A stretch of DNA of 64,000 nucleotides from Bacteroidota bacterium. GTDB lineage: Bacteria; Bacteroidota; Bacteroidia; NS11-12g; UBA9320. A program made the translations under genes and the position numbers. Below, one piece after another: positions 1 through 9,069 of this stretch. The stretch lies in contig JAIBDD010000017.1 in assembly GCA_024679565.1 (NCBI GenBank), forward strand, positions 1-64,000, read 5' to 3'. The notes under the pieces were generated by a model, which worked only from the letters and a program-made list of their open reading frames with translations, was not told where the DNA came from and ran no database searches. Within the stretch, counting starts at the first letter, position 1; each line of letters starts with the position of its first letter.

Positions 1-1
1 A

Positions 2-85
2 AAATATAGAGCTAAAACTACTACAATTCCTGATCCGAATGTGATTGAAAGATACTATAGAGAAGCTGAACAAATAGATATATAA
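2..85 (+). CDS. C-terminal tail of an unidentified protein (partial)
   Basis: An open frame runs from the window edge to a TAA at 83-85 and encodes 27 residues ending IERYYREAEQIDI. The stop overlaps the next ATG by one base (TAATG), which suggests translational coupling with the polyphosphate kinase gene downstream. The charged tail has no recognisable motif, so I assign no function. The start lies outside the window. Confidence 0.5.
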   Translation, partial: KYRAKTTTIPDPNVIERYYREAEQIDI

Positions 86-897
86 TGATGAACAAACTAC
101 CAATAGACTTAAAAGAAGACGATGTTGAAATCTTAAACAGCCCAATTGGCCTGAAATATTTATTTGCTGATAAACGAACAGATGTTGGCAAAGCACTCCG
201 AATGGCTACCTATGAGATTGAACTAAGATCTTTACAAGCCAAACTAGTTGATCTACAAAATTGGATCATACGAGAAAAAAAGAAAGTGGTTATCCTGTTT
301 GAAGGAAGAGACGCAGCAGGAAAAGGTGGTGCAATACGTAGGATTACTGCACACATCAACCCTCGTCATTTTAAAATCGTTGCGTTACCTAAACCAGACG
401 AAGAAGAAGTTGGTCAGTGGTATTTTCAGCGTTACGTTAACAAACTACCAAAGCCCGGAGAAATGGTGCTATTCGATAGAAGCTGGTACAACCGGGCGGT
501 TGTAGAACCTGTTAATGATTTTTGCACGCAAGAGGAGTAACAAATCTTCATGGGGCAAGTCAATGATTTTGAACGTATGATTTTGGAATCAGGCACGTAT
601 CTAATCAAGTTTTATTTCTCCATTACGAAAGAAGAACAAGCCAAAAGATTCAGAGATATTAAGGCAAGCCCTTTAAAGAAATGGAAGATCACACCGGTTG
701 ATTTGAAGGCCCAAGAATTATGGGATCGATACACTGAATACAAACTAAAGATGTTTGAAAAAACGAATACGGAAATCGCACCTTGGGTAATGATTGATGC
801 CGATAAAAAAACGGAAGCAAGAATACAAGCCCTAAAGCATATCTTAGAACATATTCCGTATTCGGTTCTTGACCAAACTGTAGAAGAAACAGAATAA
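85..897 (+). pseudogene. ppk2: Polyphosphate kinase 2 (PPK2) with in-frame stop
   Basis: PPK2 enzymes transfer phosphate between polyphosphate and nucleotides in the cytoplasm. Residues 1-151 carry the Walker A motif GRDAAGKGG (74-82) and the Walker B-type segment LFDRSWYNRA (129-138). A TAA at 538-540 then interrupts the frame. The same frame resumes with QIFMGQVNDFERM and continues to 897 with the usual PPK2 C-terminal features, ITKEEQAKRF, WKITPVDL and APWVMIDADKK. With the stop read as an amino acid the product is 270 residues, normal for the family. Family members usually have Tyr after the CTEE-like segment (CTQEE here), so one base change TAY to TAA would explain the stop. After NRA the residues are VVEP, where the family usually has G-V-E-R/H. 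Either this is a very recent pseudogene, a sequencing error, or two separately translated pieces; the ATG at 550 could start a 115-residue fragment. Confidence 0.88.
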
Positions 898-923
898 ATA
901 GTTGGTTAACGAACTTCGATGCA

Positions 924-955
924 TTTGTGCGCAACACGTATGAAAGGTATATTTG
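924..955 (+). promoter_or_regulatory. Bacteroidota promoter of the DUF2188 gene
   Basis: TTTG at 924-927, a 20-nt spacer, then TATATTTG at 948-955. This matches the phylum consensus TTTG-N19-23-TAnnTTTG exactly. The -7 box covers the TTG at 953, which is one reason to reject that codon as the start and to use the ATG at 977. Confidence 0.75.
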
Positions 956-976
956 ACTTTATCGTATAATAGCTAT

Positions 977-1267
977 ATGCCCAAAATCAACGAATCGAGT
1001 TTCTGGTACAACTTATTAAAGAAGATCTTAAAGCAAGTTTTACGTAAACACGCGAAAAAGAATAAAACGCATAATCAGCACGTGGTAACACATGAAGATG
1101 GTTGGGCAGTTAGAGGAGCCGGCAATGAGCGTTTAACAGCCACCTACAAGTATCAAGACGATGCCATAGAAAGAGCAAAAGATATCGCTCGAAACTACAA
1201 GTCTAGTGTTATTATTCATCGGACAGATGGCACAATTAGAGACAGGATAAGCTATAAAAAAGGGTAA
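977..1267 (+). CDS. DUF2188 domain protein
   Basis: A 96-residue basic protein. The N-terminal ~30 residues are Lys/Arg-rich (KKILKQVLRKHAKKNK). Residues ~35-93 form a DUF2188-type domain: HVVTHEDGWAVRGAGNE, then DDAIERAKDIARN, then VIIHRTDGTIRDRISY. This small alpha/beta family has no established function. The start is the ATG at 977, because the upstream in-frame TTG at 953 lies inside the promoter -7 box. The gene has its own promoter and terminator, so it is probably monocistronic. The basic tail might contact nucleic acid, but that is a guess. Confidence 0.8.
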   Translation: MPKINESSFWYNLLKKILKQVLRKHAKKNKTHNQHVVTHEDGWAVRGAGNERLTATYKYQDDAIERAKDIARNYKSSVIIHRTDGTIRDRISYKKG

Positions 1268-1271
1268 AATA

Positions 1272-1299
1272 AAAAGAGGAGCTACTACACTCCTCTTTT
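1272..1299 (+). terminator. Intrinsic terminator after the DUF2188 gene
   Basis: A perfect 10-bp stem (AAAAGAGGAG / CTCCTCTTTT) with an 8-nt loop starts 4 nt after the stop codon. The T-run is part of the right arm, and the A-run of the left arm would let it work on the minus strand too. Confidence 0.75.
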
Positions 1300-1565
1300 A
1301 AGCATGGATAATGTTTTTAGTCTACTACTTAGACTCTACTTTTTGATCGATGAGATCATTATTACTATTTAGTACATTCTGTCGGTTTGGTTATTGTGCT
1401 TGTTAGCGATTTTTTAATGGCTGACTAAGAATGCATTATACCTATATCAATCGCCATTCCAGCTTTGCCAAAAATCATAACATATTGAATACCAGTACGA
1501 TAAAGGAAGATATTATTAAACGTAATCAATGGACGCTCCCAAATTGGTAAAAAAAGAGGGTGTTT
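1300..1565. other. Intergenic stretch between convergent genes
   Basis: About 265 nt between the terminator at 1272-1299 and the stop of the minus-strand glycosyltransferase. All frames are broken by stops. A 22-codon ATG frame at 1304-1372 has no supporting signal. I see no RNA gene or repeat here. Confidence 0.5.
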
Positions 1566-2789
1566 TTATTCTTTTGGGACAGTCTTGTAAGACAATACAA
1601 AGGACAGCAACAAACAAATCGCAGCAAAGGTCACAACACCAAACACCTCTAATACATCAGAAATACGTGCTCCTAATATACCATCTGTAGATCCAATAGA
1701 CAGTACCATGGCTGCCACAAACAGCCATTTCACAATACTTTTATGTTCTACTTCTTTATCGTTTAACCGAGTAAACTGAAGAAATATTAAAGGGAAAGTA
1801 AAAACGAAATAGTACTTCCAAGCTAATGGAGACAGCACCGGAATTGCAGCAAGAACAAAAAAGAATTGGCCAACAACTTGACTCATTGTCTTCGGTTTTC
1901 TGAACCTGAAAGCAACCAATAAAGCAAACACAACAATTAAGCAAAAGGTAATCATTTTAACTGTTTTGGCCGGGAGGTCAAGCATATTGTAATGTACTTC
2001 TAAACCTCTCGATTGACTGGTTGCAAGACCTTCCATAAATGGAAAAATAGATTGGTTTTTATGCGTCAATATGGTCTCTCCCATCGCTTTATTCGAAATC
2101 CAATTTTGATAATTAGACAACCCTTCGGTAGGACCAAAGACCATAAAGCTAATCGCAACAGTCATAGCAATTGTGCCAATAGCAATAGCACTCAATTTAT
2201 ATGCCTTTCGATACATAAAAAATGGCAACAAAAACACCGGATACACCTTCAACGCAATGATGAAGCCAAGCACAATTCCTCCTGCCAAATACTTTTGCTT
2301 CATGTGGCAACCGATTACAAACAAGGATGCAAGGAGTAAATAAGAGTTAATTTGAATATTCGACAAATCATCGATGACGAATCGAAGTATTAGTAGTAAA
2401 GGGATAAACACCTTCCAATCTAACAACCAAATGGCTTTTGATTCGTCTGACGGTTTCAACACCAATTCTTTTCCATTGGTAAGACTAACTGCACTCTTGG
2501 TGATGTAGAACCAACTTACGATAATGCCGCACAACCAAATCAACCTAACCAAAAGTGGGCTAACTGCATCTACATAAGCAAAAGGGACAGAGAATACTGC
2601 AAAAAACGGTGGCCAAGTATTAAGGTAATCTGCGTAAATGGGTGTGCCGTTAATCACTGCATTACCCGCATTGATATAGCCAATAAAATCGCCTGCACGC
2701 TGACTGTCACGAACAAGTTCGAAGATCAAAGCCAAACCCACTAAAGTTGCCAAAATAATCCTTAAAACCTGCTGTTGCTTTTGTGACAT
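1566..2789 (-). CDS. GT87-like (DUF2029) polytopic membrane glycosyltransferase
   Basis: A 407-residue integral membrane protein with about ten hydrophobic segments, typical of the GT-C fold mannosyltransferase-like family (GT87/DUF2029). These enzymes use polyprenyl-phosphate sugars on the periplasmic face of the inner membrane. Supporting segments are an N-terminal helix followed by a periplasmic loop with the acidic site DSQRAGDFIGY, then GTPIYADYLNTWPPFF, where Trp-Pro-Pro is common in this group, and later ALKVYPVFLLPFF. I prefer the ATG at 2789, 7 nt after the subtilase stop; the longer frame needs a TTG at 2810 that overlaps the subtilase by 14 nt. It is co-directional with two GT4 enzymes further upstream. 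The acceptor and sugar cannot be told from sequence. Confidence 0.7.
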   Translation of the reverse strand: MSQKQQQVLRIILATLVGLALIFELVRDSQRAGDFIGYINAGNAVINGTPIYADYLNTWPPFFAVFSVPFAYVDAVSPLLVRLIWLCGIIVSWFYITKSAVSLTNGKELVLKPSDESKAIWLLDWKVFIPLLLILRFVIDDLSNIQINSYLLLASLFVIGCHMKQKYLAGGIVLGFIIALKVYPVFLLPFFMYRKAYKLSAIAIGTIAMTVAISFMVFGPTEGLSNYQNWISNKAMGETILTHKNQSIFPFMEGLATSQSRGLEVHYNMLDLPAKTVKMITFCLIVVFALLVAFRFRKPKTMSQVVGQFFFVLAAIPVLSPLAWKYYFVFTFPLIFLQFTRLNDKEVEHKSIVKWLFVAAMVLSIGSTDGILGARISDVLEVFGVVTFAAICLLLSFVLSYKTVPKE

Positions 2790-2796
2790 ATTTCTC

Positions 2797-4875
2797 TTAC
2801 CGAATGACAATTAATTTCTTAGGTGCTACTTCCGAGCTTGGAAACCTTACGATATATGAACCGGCTACCAAGTGACTAACATCTACACCTGAGCTTACGC
2901 TGATTGTGGATTTGATTACCTGTTTGCCATCAATGGTATACACTTCACACAACCTACTTTCATCGTTTCCGAAATATACGATGTTGTTGGCGGGGTTTGG
3001 GAAAATAATGTCAGATGAATTATTGATTACCGGAATTTTAGATATCCAACTTTCTGCAAATAAGACAGCCTGATGTGCGTTTATTTTACCCCAGCCCCAG
3101 CCAAGGTCACTTGAGTCTTGAATCTCTCCTGTGTTTACATCTAGTCTAGCGGTGAGCCGAAGGATTTCCTTTATATCAAGATACTGCAAATTTGGATTGG
3201 CTTGAAGCATAAGCGCCACAACCCCAGAAACCGCTGGTGAAGCCATTGAGGTCCCGGATAATCTTGCAAACGGATAACTTCTACCATTGAAATCAAGAGA
3301 AGTAAGTTCTGTGAAACTTCTTGTAGTATAAGATGAAATGGACGAGGCTATATTTACACCTGGTGCCGATATCTCTGGCTTTCGACGTCCATCTAACGTT
3401 GGCCCCTTACTTGTAAAACTGGCCTGCCTGCCACCAACTACATTTCCGTTTTGTAGCCTTACTTCTGATTGATGTGCACCTACTGCAATCACCGATCTTG
3501 TTGATGCCGGATCGCCTAAACTATACGCGTCATCACCATTTTCCCAGCCTGGTAACCACGACTCGAATGTTCCGCCCCAATTTCCTGCGTCATTTGTTAA
3601 CTCCACCACATTCCAATAATGTACGGTGCCTTTATTAGCAAATGAACGAAGTGCCACTTTTATAGTGTTACTCCTCTCTCTAACGCGTAAACGCATAGTA
3701 GGCCTATCGTTAAACTCATAGGAATTTGTCGCACTGATATTATAAAAAACCGTGTCGGTATTTATAACGAGAAACGTGTCTAAATAATTAAAATCATGTG
3801 TCGTTCTGTAAGTAGGTGAAACATAAACGACGTCGTTGTTATTATTTAAAACTAACAATTCAACATTAAACATTTCGCCAGGTTCACCCCACATGCTGAT
3901 AGACTGGCCCCAAAGTAGTGGATAGGTATAGGTATAAAAACCAATACCCGTGTGCATGGTATCAGATTCAAATGTTTTTTTTATATGAAAAGTTTCTCCA
4001 CCATTATTCCCCGCTGAGGTAATAAAAATTACACCTTGTTTTGAAAGCTCGTCGATGGCCTCACTCAACAGACCTGTACCGTCCATTGCCCCTAAGTAAT
4101 ACAATCCCCAACTCATATTTATAACCAATCGCTTTTGTGCTGCATCGGCTTGTTGCTTCATCCAAACAAATGCATCAATAGCTCCAGCATCATCTAATCT
4201 TAAGGAAACAAACAGAAACTGTGATTCATAGGCCACACCACGATATTTGGTCCCTCCTCCACTACCAGCCGCAATACCTGCCACATGGCTACCATGATAG
4301 GCATAGTCATATAATCCAGCCGTATCGGATTGTGCATCAAGCAAGGCTTGGGTTGTTACGTATTCAGTACCATAGTTAAAGCCAATAGGATTTGGCCCAC
4401 TGGTTTTAAACTGGTCCCACGCGGCTGCGATGCGAAGCGTCTGTAAAGAAATATCATAAAAGTTAGGGTGGCCATAATCAAAACCCCAGTCTGTAATACC
4501 AATTAAAACATCTTTACCCGTGTACCCTGTTTCTAAATCAAATCCGTCATAAACACTATCAACGCGCATATCGGGAATGGCTCGATCTAGCTGAGGGCTA
4601 ATTGCCGTTGCTCGTTGAACATGCATTACACCTGGGACATGCCCCCATTCTATGTGCTCATCCTGAGGAATATAAACTGTAGAAATTTTACCTACCGTCG
4701 ATCCAATAACCCCGCCCTGTTTGTCGATTGTACAAGGATCAAAGGCATCGGAAGTTTGGATAATGTAGGCTTCAACTGTAAGGTTATTTGTTGGCACCAA
4801 TTGACTCTCTTGCTGCGCTCTAGTATTACTAAACCAACATATCGATAGCGTGCATATCAGGTACTTTAACCTCAT
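2797..4875 (-). CDS. Secreted subtilisin-like S8 protease with T9SS type A signal
   Basis: A 692-residue extracellular serine protease. A short signal peptide ends near residue 20 (NTRA-QQES). The S8 triad is visible: Asp129 (GITDWGFD), His197 (HGSHVAG) and Ser ~543 (LSGTSMASPAVSG), with the oxyanion Asn ~289 (SAGNNGG). An inserted beta-rich region of about 200 residues lies between the Asn and Ser motifs. The last ~75 residues are a type A T9SS sorting domain, from IIFPNPANNIVYF through a YTIDGKQV segment to the end KKLIVIR. Family knowledge says this domain directs export across the outer membrane and is then removed. The start is the ATG at 4875, which lies 4 nt after a perfect TATCTTTG box. 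The target substrate is unknown. Confidence 0.9.
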   Translation of the reverse strand: MRLKYLICTLSICWFSNTRAQQESQLVPTNNLTVEAYIIQTSDAFDPCTIDKQGGVIGSTVGKISTVYIPQDEHIEWGHVPGVMHVQRATAISPQLDRAIPDMRVDSVYDGFDLETGYTGKDVLIGITDWGFDYGHPNFYDISLQTLRIAAAWDQFKTSGPNPIGFNYGTEYVTTQALLDAQSDTAGLYDYAYHGSHVAGIAAGSGGGTKYRGVAYESQFLFVSLRLDDAGAIDAFVWMKQQADAAQKRLVINMSWGLYYLGAMDGTGLLSEAIDELSKQGVIFITSAGNNGGETFHIKKTFESDTMHTGIGFYTYTYPLLWGQSISMWGEPGEMFNVELLVLNNNNDVVYVSPTYRTTHDFNYLDTFLVINTDTVFYNISATNSYEFNDRPTMRLRVRERSNTIKVALRSFANKGTVHYWNVVELTNDAGNWGGTFESWLPGWENGDDAYSLGDPASTRSVIAVGAHQSEVRLQNGNVVGGRQASFTSKGPTLDGRRKPEISAPGVNIASSISSYTTRSFTELTSLDFNGRSYPFARLSGTSMASPAVSGVVALMLQANPNLQYLDIKEILRLTARLDVNTGEIQDSSDLGWGWGKINAHQAVLFAESWISKIPVINNSSDIIFPNPANNIVYFGNDESRLCEVYTIDGKQVIKSTISVSSGVDVSHLVAGSYIVRFPSSEVAPKKLIVIR

Positions 4876-4879
4876 GCAC

Positions 4880-4887
4880 CAAAGATA
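4880..4887 (-). promoter_or_regulatory. -7 promoter box, leaderless spacing, for the subtilase gene
   Basis: TATCTTTG on the minus strand (CAAAGATA on +) ends 4 nt before the ATG at 4875. It is a 6/6 match to TAnnTTTG. I see no good -33 TTTG at the right distance. Confidence 0.6.
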
Positions 4888-4924
4888 TTATTTAAAGTCA
4901 TTCGATTGGAATAGGATTCCTTGA

Positions 4925-6082
4925 CTAGGCTTTTACTTTTTTCGCCTTTACAGAAGGGCCGTAAATCTGTTCTATAAGAGGTAATATGTTTGCCTTATTA
5001 TCAAACCTTGTCTGCAGTACGGATTTCCTTTCTTCCAATTGATTTTGGCTAACTTCTTTACCCCAGCACGCTTGGATTGCCTTGCTATATTCTTTTGCCG
5101 TATCGGCTTTTACACACAAGTTTTCTAAACCCGTATTGGCAATCATTTTTTCATTGGCAATACAATGTCTGCCCATAAATAACGCATTTAATAGTTTCAA
5201 TTTAATGCCCGTTGCCTGGTTGGTATATAAAATATTAATGTGTGCCTCTGAGATCAAATGATTGATTTCCTCGGATGTTATTTTACTATGTATGGTCACA
5301 TGATCCATGGTCTCAACTAGATTTCTTAATTCTAATGAAGGATCATTGCCAGCTATAACTACAGGGTATTTAGCGTTATTCAATACATTTTGTAACAGAT
5401 ATAAAGCGGCTTCGTTGTTCTCGCCAACTGCCAAATTTCCGTGGTACAAAATAAAATCACCTACCCCATTCTCTACATCTACCGAATTATTCACATGGAA
5501 TGGTGACAATAGTACGGTCTTTCCATATTTACGATTGAAGAAACGTTGATCGTTTGGCGAAATTGCAGCGATGCAATCTGCGTGCTTTAGCACCTTCTCA
5601 TATTTTTTAAGTCGATCAGATTCAATCTTAAAGAAATATCGTTTAAACCTATTGTCTTCAACCTTCTCAAGGTGTTTATAATAGTGATGCTCGATGTTAT
5701 GCGTCCGAACAACTTTATATCGCTTTTTCAATCGACTATCCGCTAGGTAATACGTTGAATGCAACCCTTCAAATAAAATTGGATAATCGTCCTTTAAAAG
5801 ATTCTCAATCAAAGGAGTTGAGTTTCTTGATGCCACGATATATGGCTTCGTGTTGTATATGGGATTTTTAAAAACCTTCCGCTTATAATATTTCACCGAG
5901 TGGCAAACGCCTTTAAGCATTGCACTTTCTGCCCTACCATATTGATAACAATGCAGATGCACTTTTACTCCAGCCTCTGCAAGTGCTACTAGCTTGTAAT
6001 AAATGTCGATTACCCCGCCGTAATTCGCTGGGTAAGGAACGTCAAACGAAATGACGTGAAGGTGTTTACTTTTATTTCTCAT
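4925..6082 (-). CDS. Glycosyltransferase, GT4-like (GT-B fold)
   Basis: A 385-residue cytoplasmic glycosyltransferase of the GT4-like type. The N-terminal half begins with LHVISFDVPYPANYGGVID, the usual donor-fold opening with a Gly-Gly loop. The C-terminal half has DFILYHGNLAVGENNEA, VVIAGNDPS and ILYTNQATGIKLKLLNAL, which take the place of the GT4 E-x7-E nucleotide-sugar site; the canonical Glu pair is not clear. An open frame extends to 6205, but its extra 41 residues overlap the upstream gene by 134 nt and lack family features, so I use the ATG at 6082 (11-nt overlap with the upstream gene). It pairs with the adjacent GT4 gene and probably builds a surface polysaccharide. Confidence 0.8.
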   Translation of the reverse strand: MRNKSKHLHVISFDVPYPANYGGVIDIYYKLVALAEAGVKVHLHCYQYGRAESAMLKGVCHSVKYYKRKVFKNPIYNTKPYIVASRNSTPLIENLLKDDYPILFEGLHSTYYLADSRLKKRYKVVRTHNIEHHYYKHLEKVEDNRFKRYFFKIESDRLKKYEKVLKHADCIAAISPNDQRFFNRKYGKTVLLSPFHVNNSVDVENGVGDFILYHGNLAVGENNEAALYLLQNVLNNAKYPVVIAGNDPSLELRNLVETMDHVTIHSKITSEEINHLISEAHINILYTNQATGIKLKLLNALFMGRHCIANEKMIANTGLENLCVKADTAKEYSKAIQACWGKEVSQNQLEERKSVLQTRFDNKANILPLIEQIYGPSVKAKKVKA

Positions 6083-7160
6083 ATTGCGCCAACAACTTGA
6101 TTTCTTCGTTTTCCCAATTCCACTCGGCTGCTGCAGCTTTACAATTTTTTCGGAGGCGAATATACAATTCCTTGTTTGATTGTAACTCGCTGACTGCCTG
6201 AACAATACCTTCGACAGTAGGCTCTGAAAAAATCATCACTTCATGCGCAGCGTTCAAAGTAGCATATTCAGGGAAATTGCTACTTATTGATGGAACATGT
6301 GCCTGAACATAATCGAAGCATTTATTACTCAGTGAGTAATAATAGCTTAACCCCATGTTTTCCAAGACATTTAAGCCCATCAACGCGTTTTTTGTAACAT
6401 GTCGTAAATCTTCAGGATGGATTTTCCCAGTGAACGTAACCTTGTGCGTCAATTGTTCAGCTTTCACTAAATCGCGCAACTCTCTACTCAAATCTCCTTC
6501 CCCAACTAAATAAAGTTGAGCATCGATTTGATGCATGGCTTTGATATAAAGATCAACACACCGACCTTTATTCAATGCTCCTTGATAAATTAAAAAACCT
6601 GTTTCAGAAAAATCCGATGGAGGTTTTACGACATTGTTATAACGAAGAAACGGAACGTTTCTTATTACATCGACGTTTTTTGTGTATTTTTTTTGAAAGA
6701 TTTCAGCTAGTGACGCACTAACCGTGTATACCTTATCCGCATTCTTAAATAAAATTCGCTCTACAACAGACCACACTTTCTTTACAACTTTCCTATTTGT
6801 TACCTCTGGCACCTCCGTAAAATGCTCGTGTGCATCAAACACCCAATTGAACTTTGCAAACCAATTGTATAAAATCGCCCCCACGGCTGTGTCAAGATCT
6901 ATCGTATCGATTGTATCGGGTTTATGCCGGATAAAAAACAGAAATAGCCTGATGTTGTATTCGATATAAAATGCTGGCCCTTTTGTAAAAAGACATTTGA
7001 TACGATGTTGATTAAACTTTTGAGATACCAAAGGTTTGCTATCTGCTAAAACACGACCAACTAGCAACACATCGTACTTACTCTGAAGAGAAGTACATAT
7101 GCGTATCATGCGTTGATCAAACACAAGATCATTCGTTACGGTACAAACAATTTTTTTCAC
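6072..7160 (-). CDS. Glycosyltransferase, GT4 family
   Basis: A 362-residue GT-B fold glycosyltransferase. N-terminal domain: KKIVCTVTNDLVFDQRMIRI, then YNIRLFLFF and NWVFDAHEHFTEVPEV; the D-x-H-E segment is typical of this subgroup. C-terminal domain: GFLIYQGALNKGRCVDLYI, YLVGEGDLS, VTFTGKIHPEDL, then SLSNKCFDYVQAHVPSISS, which matches the nucleotide-sugar binding helix. The ATG overlaps the recQ stop as ATGA (7157-7160), so the two genes are translationally coupled although functionally unrelated. Confidence 0.85.
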   Translation of the reverse strand: MKKIVCTVTNDLVFDQRMIRICTSLQSKYDVLLVGRVLADSKPLVSQKFNQHRIKCLFTKGPAFYIEYNIRLFLFFIRHKPDTIDTIDLDTAVGAILYNWFAKFNWVFDAHEHFTEVPEVTNRKVVKKVWSVVERILFKNADKVYTVSASLAEIFQKKYTKNVDVIRNVPFLRYNNVVKPPSDFSETGFLIYQGALNKGRCVDLYIKAMHQIDAQLYLVGEGDLSRELRDLVKAEQLTHKVTFTGKIHPEDLRHVTKNALMGLNVLENMGLSYYYSLSNKCFDYVQAHVPSISSNFPEYATLNAAHEVMIFSEPTVEGIVQAVSELQSNKELYIRLRKNCKAAAAEWNWENEEIKLLAQYEK

Positions 7161-9049
7161 TTTCGAAGGCGCAAATATCCACTTTTGTCACTGATAACTT
7201 TCCTATCAGAGATTAACCAATTCGTGACCTCAACAATTACGTTAACTTCTGTGTTGTTTGATAAGCCTACCAATTGTTCTATAGATAAAGACTTCTCCGC
7301 CAGAGATTGAACGATGAAGTCTTCAATCTTTTTAAAACCAATCCGTTTATTGAGATTCGATTTCATCTCGCAGAGATCACATTTTCCACAGATTTTTGGA
7401 TTTTCCTCCCCAAAGTAACGACACATGGTTTGAGAGCGGCAGCCTTCCAACTCCACATAATTGACCATAGCTTCGATTCTTTCCAAAGTCCGCGTTTTAC
7501 TCGTTTCAATGACGCCATCCTGATCAACAATCTCCCGTACGCGTGGCTGAAGAAATGTCACAAACGGTTTGTCTGTTGCTTGACTGTAAGACCATATTCC
7601 GATTTCTTCGAGCTGCTTGATGCTAGCCACTACACTCTTCACAGTACGTTTACTTCTTTGCGCAATCTGATGCTCGCTAATTTGTGTGTAATAATCGTAT
7701 ACGCCACTGTAGGAACGCAAAATGGTTTTTATCAGTCCGTCCAATTTGGGTTGCCTCAATTGAAAATCATAGAGTTGCGTACTCGACACATTGATTTTTA
7801 GCTTAGAGGGTCGATGAATGCCTTCCGACATATGAATATATCCCAATTTCTGAAGCGACTTAATCCCTGAGAATACGTCTAATGCCTTTAGCTCAAATTT
7901 CTCGCAAAACGCCGATAAATCGAAGTCAAATCGAGCGTCTCTGCCTGAGTTATAGGCCAGCGACAAGTAGTTACACAAGCTATCGTACACAGCTTGAATT
8001 TGCTCAATTCCAGGAAATTGACTGTGGGCAAAAGAGCGCAGTTGCCTAATGTCTGCTTCTTCATACAATAAAAGGCACTCTGCCTGTTCCCCATCTCTAC
8101 CTGCTCTACCCGCTTCTTGATAATAACCCTCAATACTGTCTGGCAAGTCATAATGAAACACAAAACGCACATCTGACTTATCGATACCCATTCCAAAAGC
8201 ATTGGTAGCCACCATTACTTTAGTAACCCCTTTAGTCCAGTCATCTTGCTTTAGGTTACGTGTTTGGTTGGGTAACCCACCGTGATAGCAATCGGCATTT
8301 ACATTCTGTTGTTTCAAAAAATTGGAAATCTCAACCGTTCTTCTTCGTGTTCGCACATAAACAATTCCAGTGCCCTTGTTTGCTTTACAATATGCCAACA
8401 ATGCAGCCCTTTTGTTTTCGTCGTACTTCACCCGATAGTGAAGGTTTGGACGATAAAAGCTTTTAGAAATTAATGCTGGGTCGTTAAGCACCAATTGTTC
8501 AATTATATCTTGCTGAACTTTGGCTGTCGCCGTGGCCGTTAAAGCCAAAAATGTTAAATCAGGAAGGTCCTCTTTTAATGTGGCAATCTGTCTAAATTCA
8601 GGTCGAAAATCATGCCCCCATTGAGAAATACAGTGCGATTCATCTACGGCGATAAAACTTATTTGTGTCCGTTTTAAGTTTTGCTTAAATGGCTTTGATT
8701 GGAGTCTTTCGGGCGAAACATAAACCAGTTTATATTTATTGTTTCGAATGTTCTCCAATTCAATCGCAATCTCTTTTTTGGCCATACCATCATACAAGTA
8801 TGTAGCCGATATGCCCCGAGACTTAAGCTGCCCCACTTGATCGCGCATTAAAGCGATGAGTGGAGATACAACAAAACAAACACCTTCAGACATTACCGCA
8901 GGCAGTTGATAACAAATGGATTTGCCTCCGCCAGTTGGCAACAGCGCAAAGGTATCTCGCCCTGCTAAAACAGCTTCAATAATTTCTTCCTGCTTATCTC
9001 TGAAAGAATTAAACCCCCAATATTTTTGTAAGACTTCTAGTGGCGACAC
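7157..9049 (-). CDS. recQ: RecQ-family ATP-dependent DNA helicase, short form
   Basis: A 630-residue 3'-5' DNA helicase for recombination and fork repair. RecQ motif 0 region FRDKQEEII (16-24), Walker A LLPTGGGKS (36-44), DESHCISQWGHDFRPE (136-151), and the motif VI region QEAGRAGRDGE are present. A four-Cys zinc site follows at ~536-560 (CRSQTMC and CGKCDLC). Only ~70 residues come after the zinc site, and they look like a short winged helix; there is no HRDC domain, as in the shorter of the two RecQ types common in Bacteroidota. The start is GTG at 9049, as no in-frame ATG fits motif 0. A TATTTTTG box ends 5 nt before this GTG. Confidence 0.9.
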   Translation of the reverse strand: MSPLEVLQKYWGFNSFRDKQEEIIEAVLAGRDTFALLPTGGGKSICYQLPAVMSEGVCFVVSPLIALMRDQVGQLKSRGISATYLYDGMAKKEIAIELENIRNNKYKLVYVSPERLQSKPFKQNLKRTQISFIAVDESHCISQWGHDFRPEFRQIATLKEDLPDLTFLALTATATAKVQQDIIEQLVLNDPALISKSFYRPNLHYRVKYDENKRAALLAYCKANKGTGIVYVRTRRRTVEISNFLKQQNVNADCYHGGLPNQTRNLKQDDWTKGVTKVMVATNAFGMGIDKSDVRFVFHYDLPDSIEGYYQEAGRAGRDGEQAECLLLYEEADIRQLRSFAHSQFPGIEQIQAVYDSLCNYLSLAYNSGRDARFDFDLSAFCEKFELKALDVFSGIKSLQKLGYIHMSEGIHRPSKLKINVSSTQLYDFQLRQPKLDGLIKTILRSYSGVYDYYTQISEHQIAQRSKRTVKSVVASIKQLEEIGIWSYSQATDKPFVTFLQPRVREIVDQDGVIETSKTRTLERIEAMVNYVELEGCRSQTMCRYFGEENPKICGKCDLCEMKSNLNKRIGFKKIEDFIVQSLAEKSLSIEQLVGLSNNTEVNVIVEVTNWLISDRKVISDKSGYLRLRK

Positions 9050-9054
9050 ATCGC

Positions 9055-9062
9055 CAAAAATA
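9055..9062 (-). promoter_or_regulatory. -7 promoter box before recQ
   Basis: TATTTTTG on the minus strand, a 6/6 match to TAnnTTTG, ends 5 nt before the GTG start of recQ. It sits in the 20-nt gap after the stop of the giant surface protein gene, so recQ and the two GT4 genes can be transcribed separately from that gene. Confidence 0.5.
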
Positions 9063-9069
9063 GGTCAAT

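Noticed and set aside
538-540. Recoding of TAA as an amino acid in ppk2
   Set aside because: Many genes here end in TAA, and I see no recoding structure; a substitution or sequencing error is simpler.
953-976. TTG at 953 as the start of the DUF2188 gene
   Set aside because: It overlaps the promoter -7 box TATATTTG, and the ATG at 977 is in frame and suits the protein.
1304-1372. 22-codon ATG frame after the DUF2188 terminator
   Set aside because: Too short, no promoter box or ribosome binding site, hydrophobic composition expected by chance in AT-rich DNA.
6083-6205. N-terminal extension of the GT4-like gene at 4925
   Set aside because: The extra 41 residues overlap the upstream GT4 gene by 134 nt and have no family similarity; the ATG at 6082 gives the normal opening.
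7307-7801. 164-codon plus-strand frame opposite recQ
   Set aside because: Antisense shadow of a conserved helicase, with no promoter or recognisable domain.
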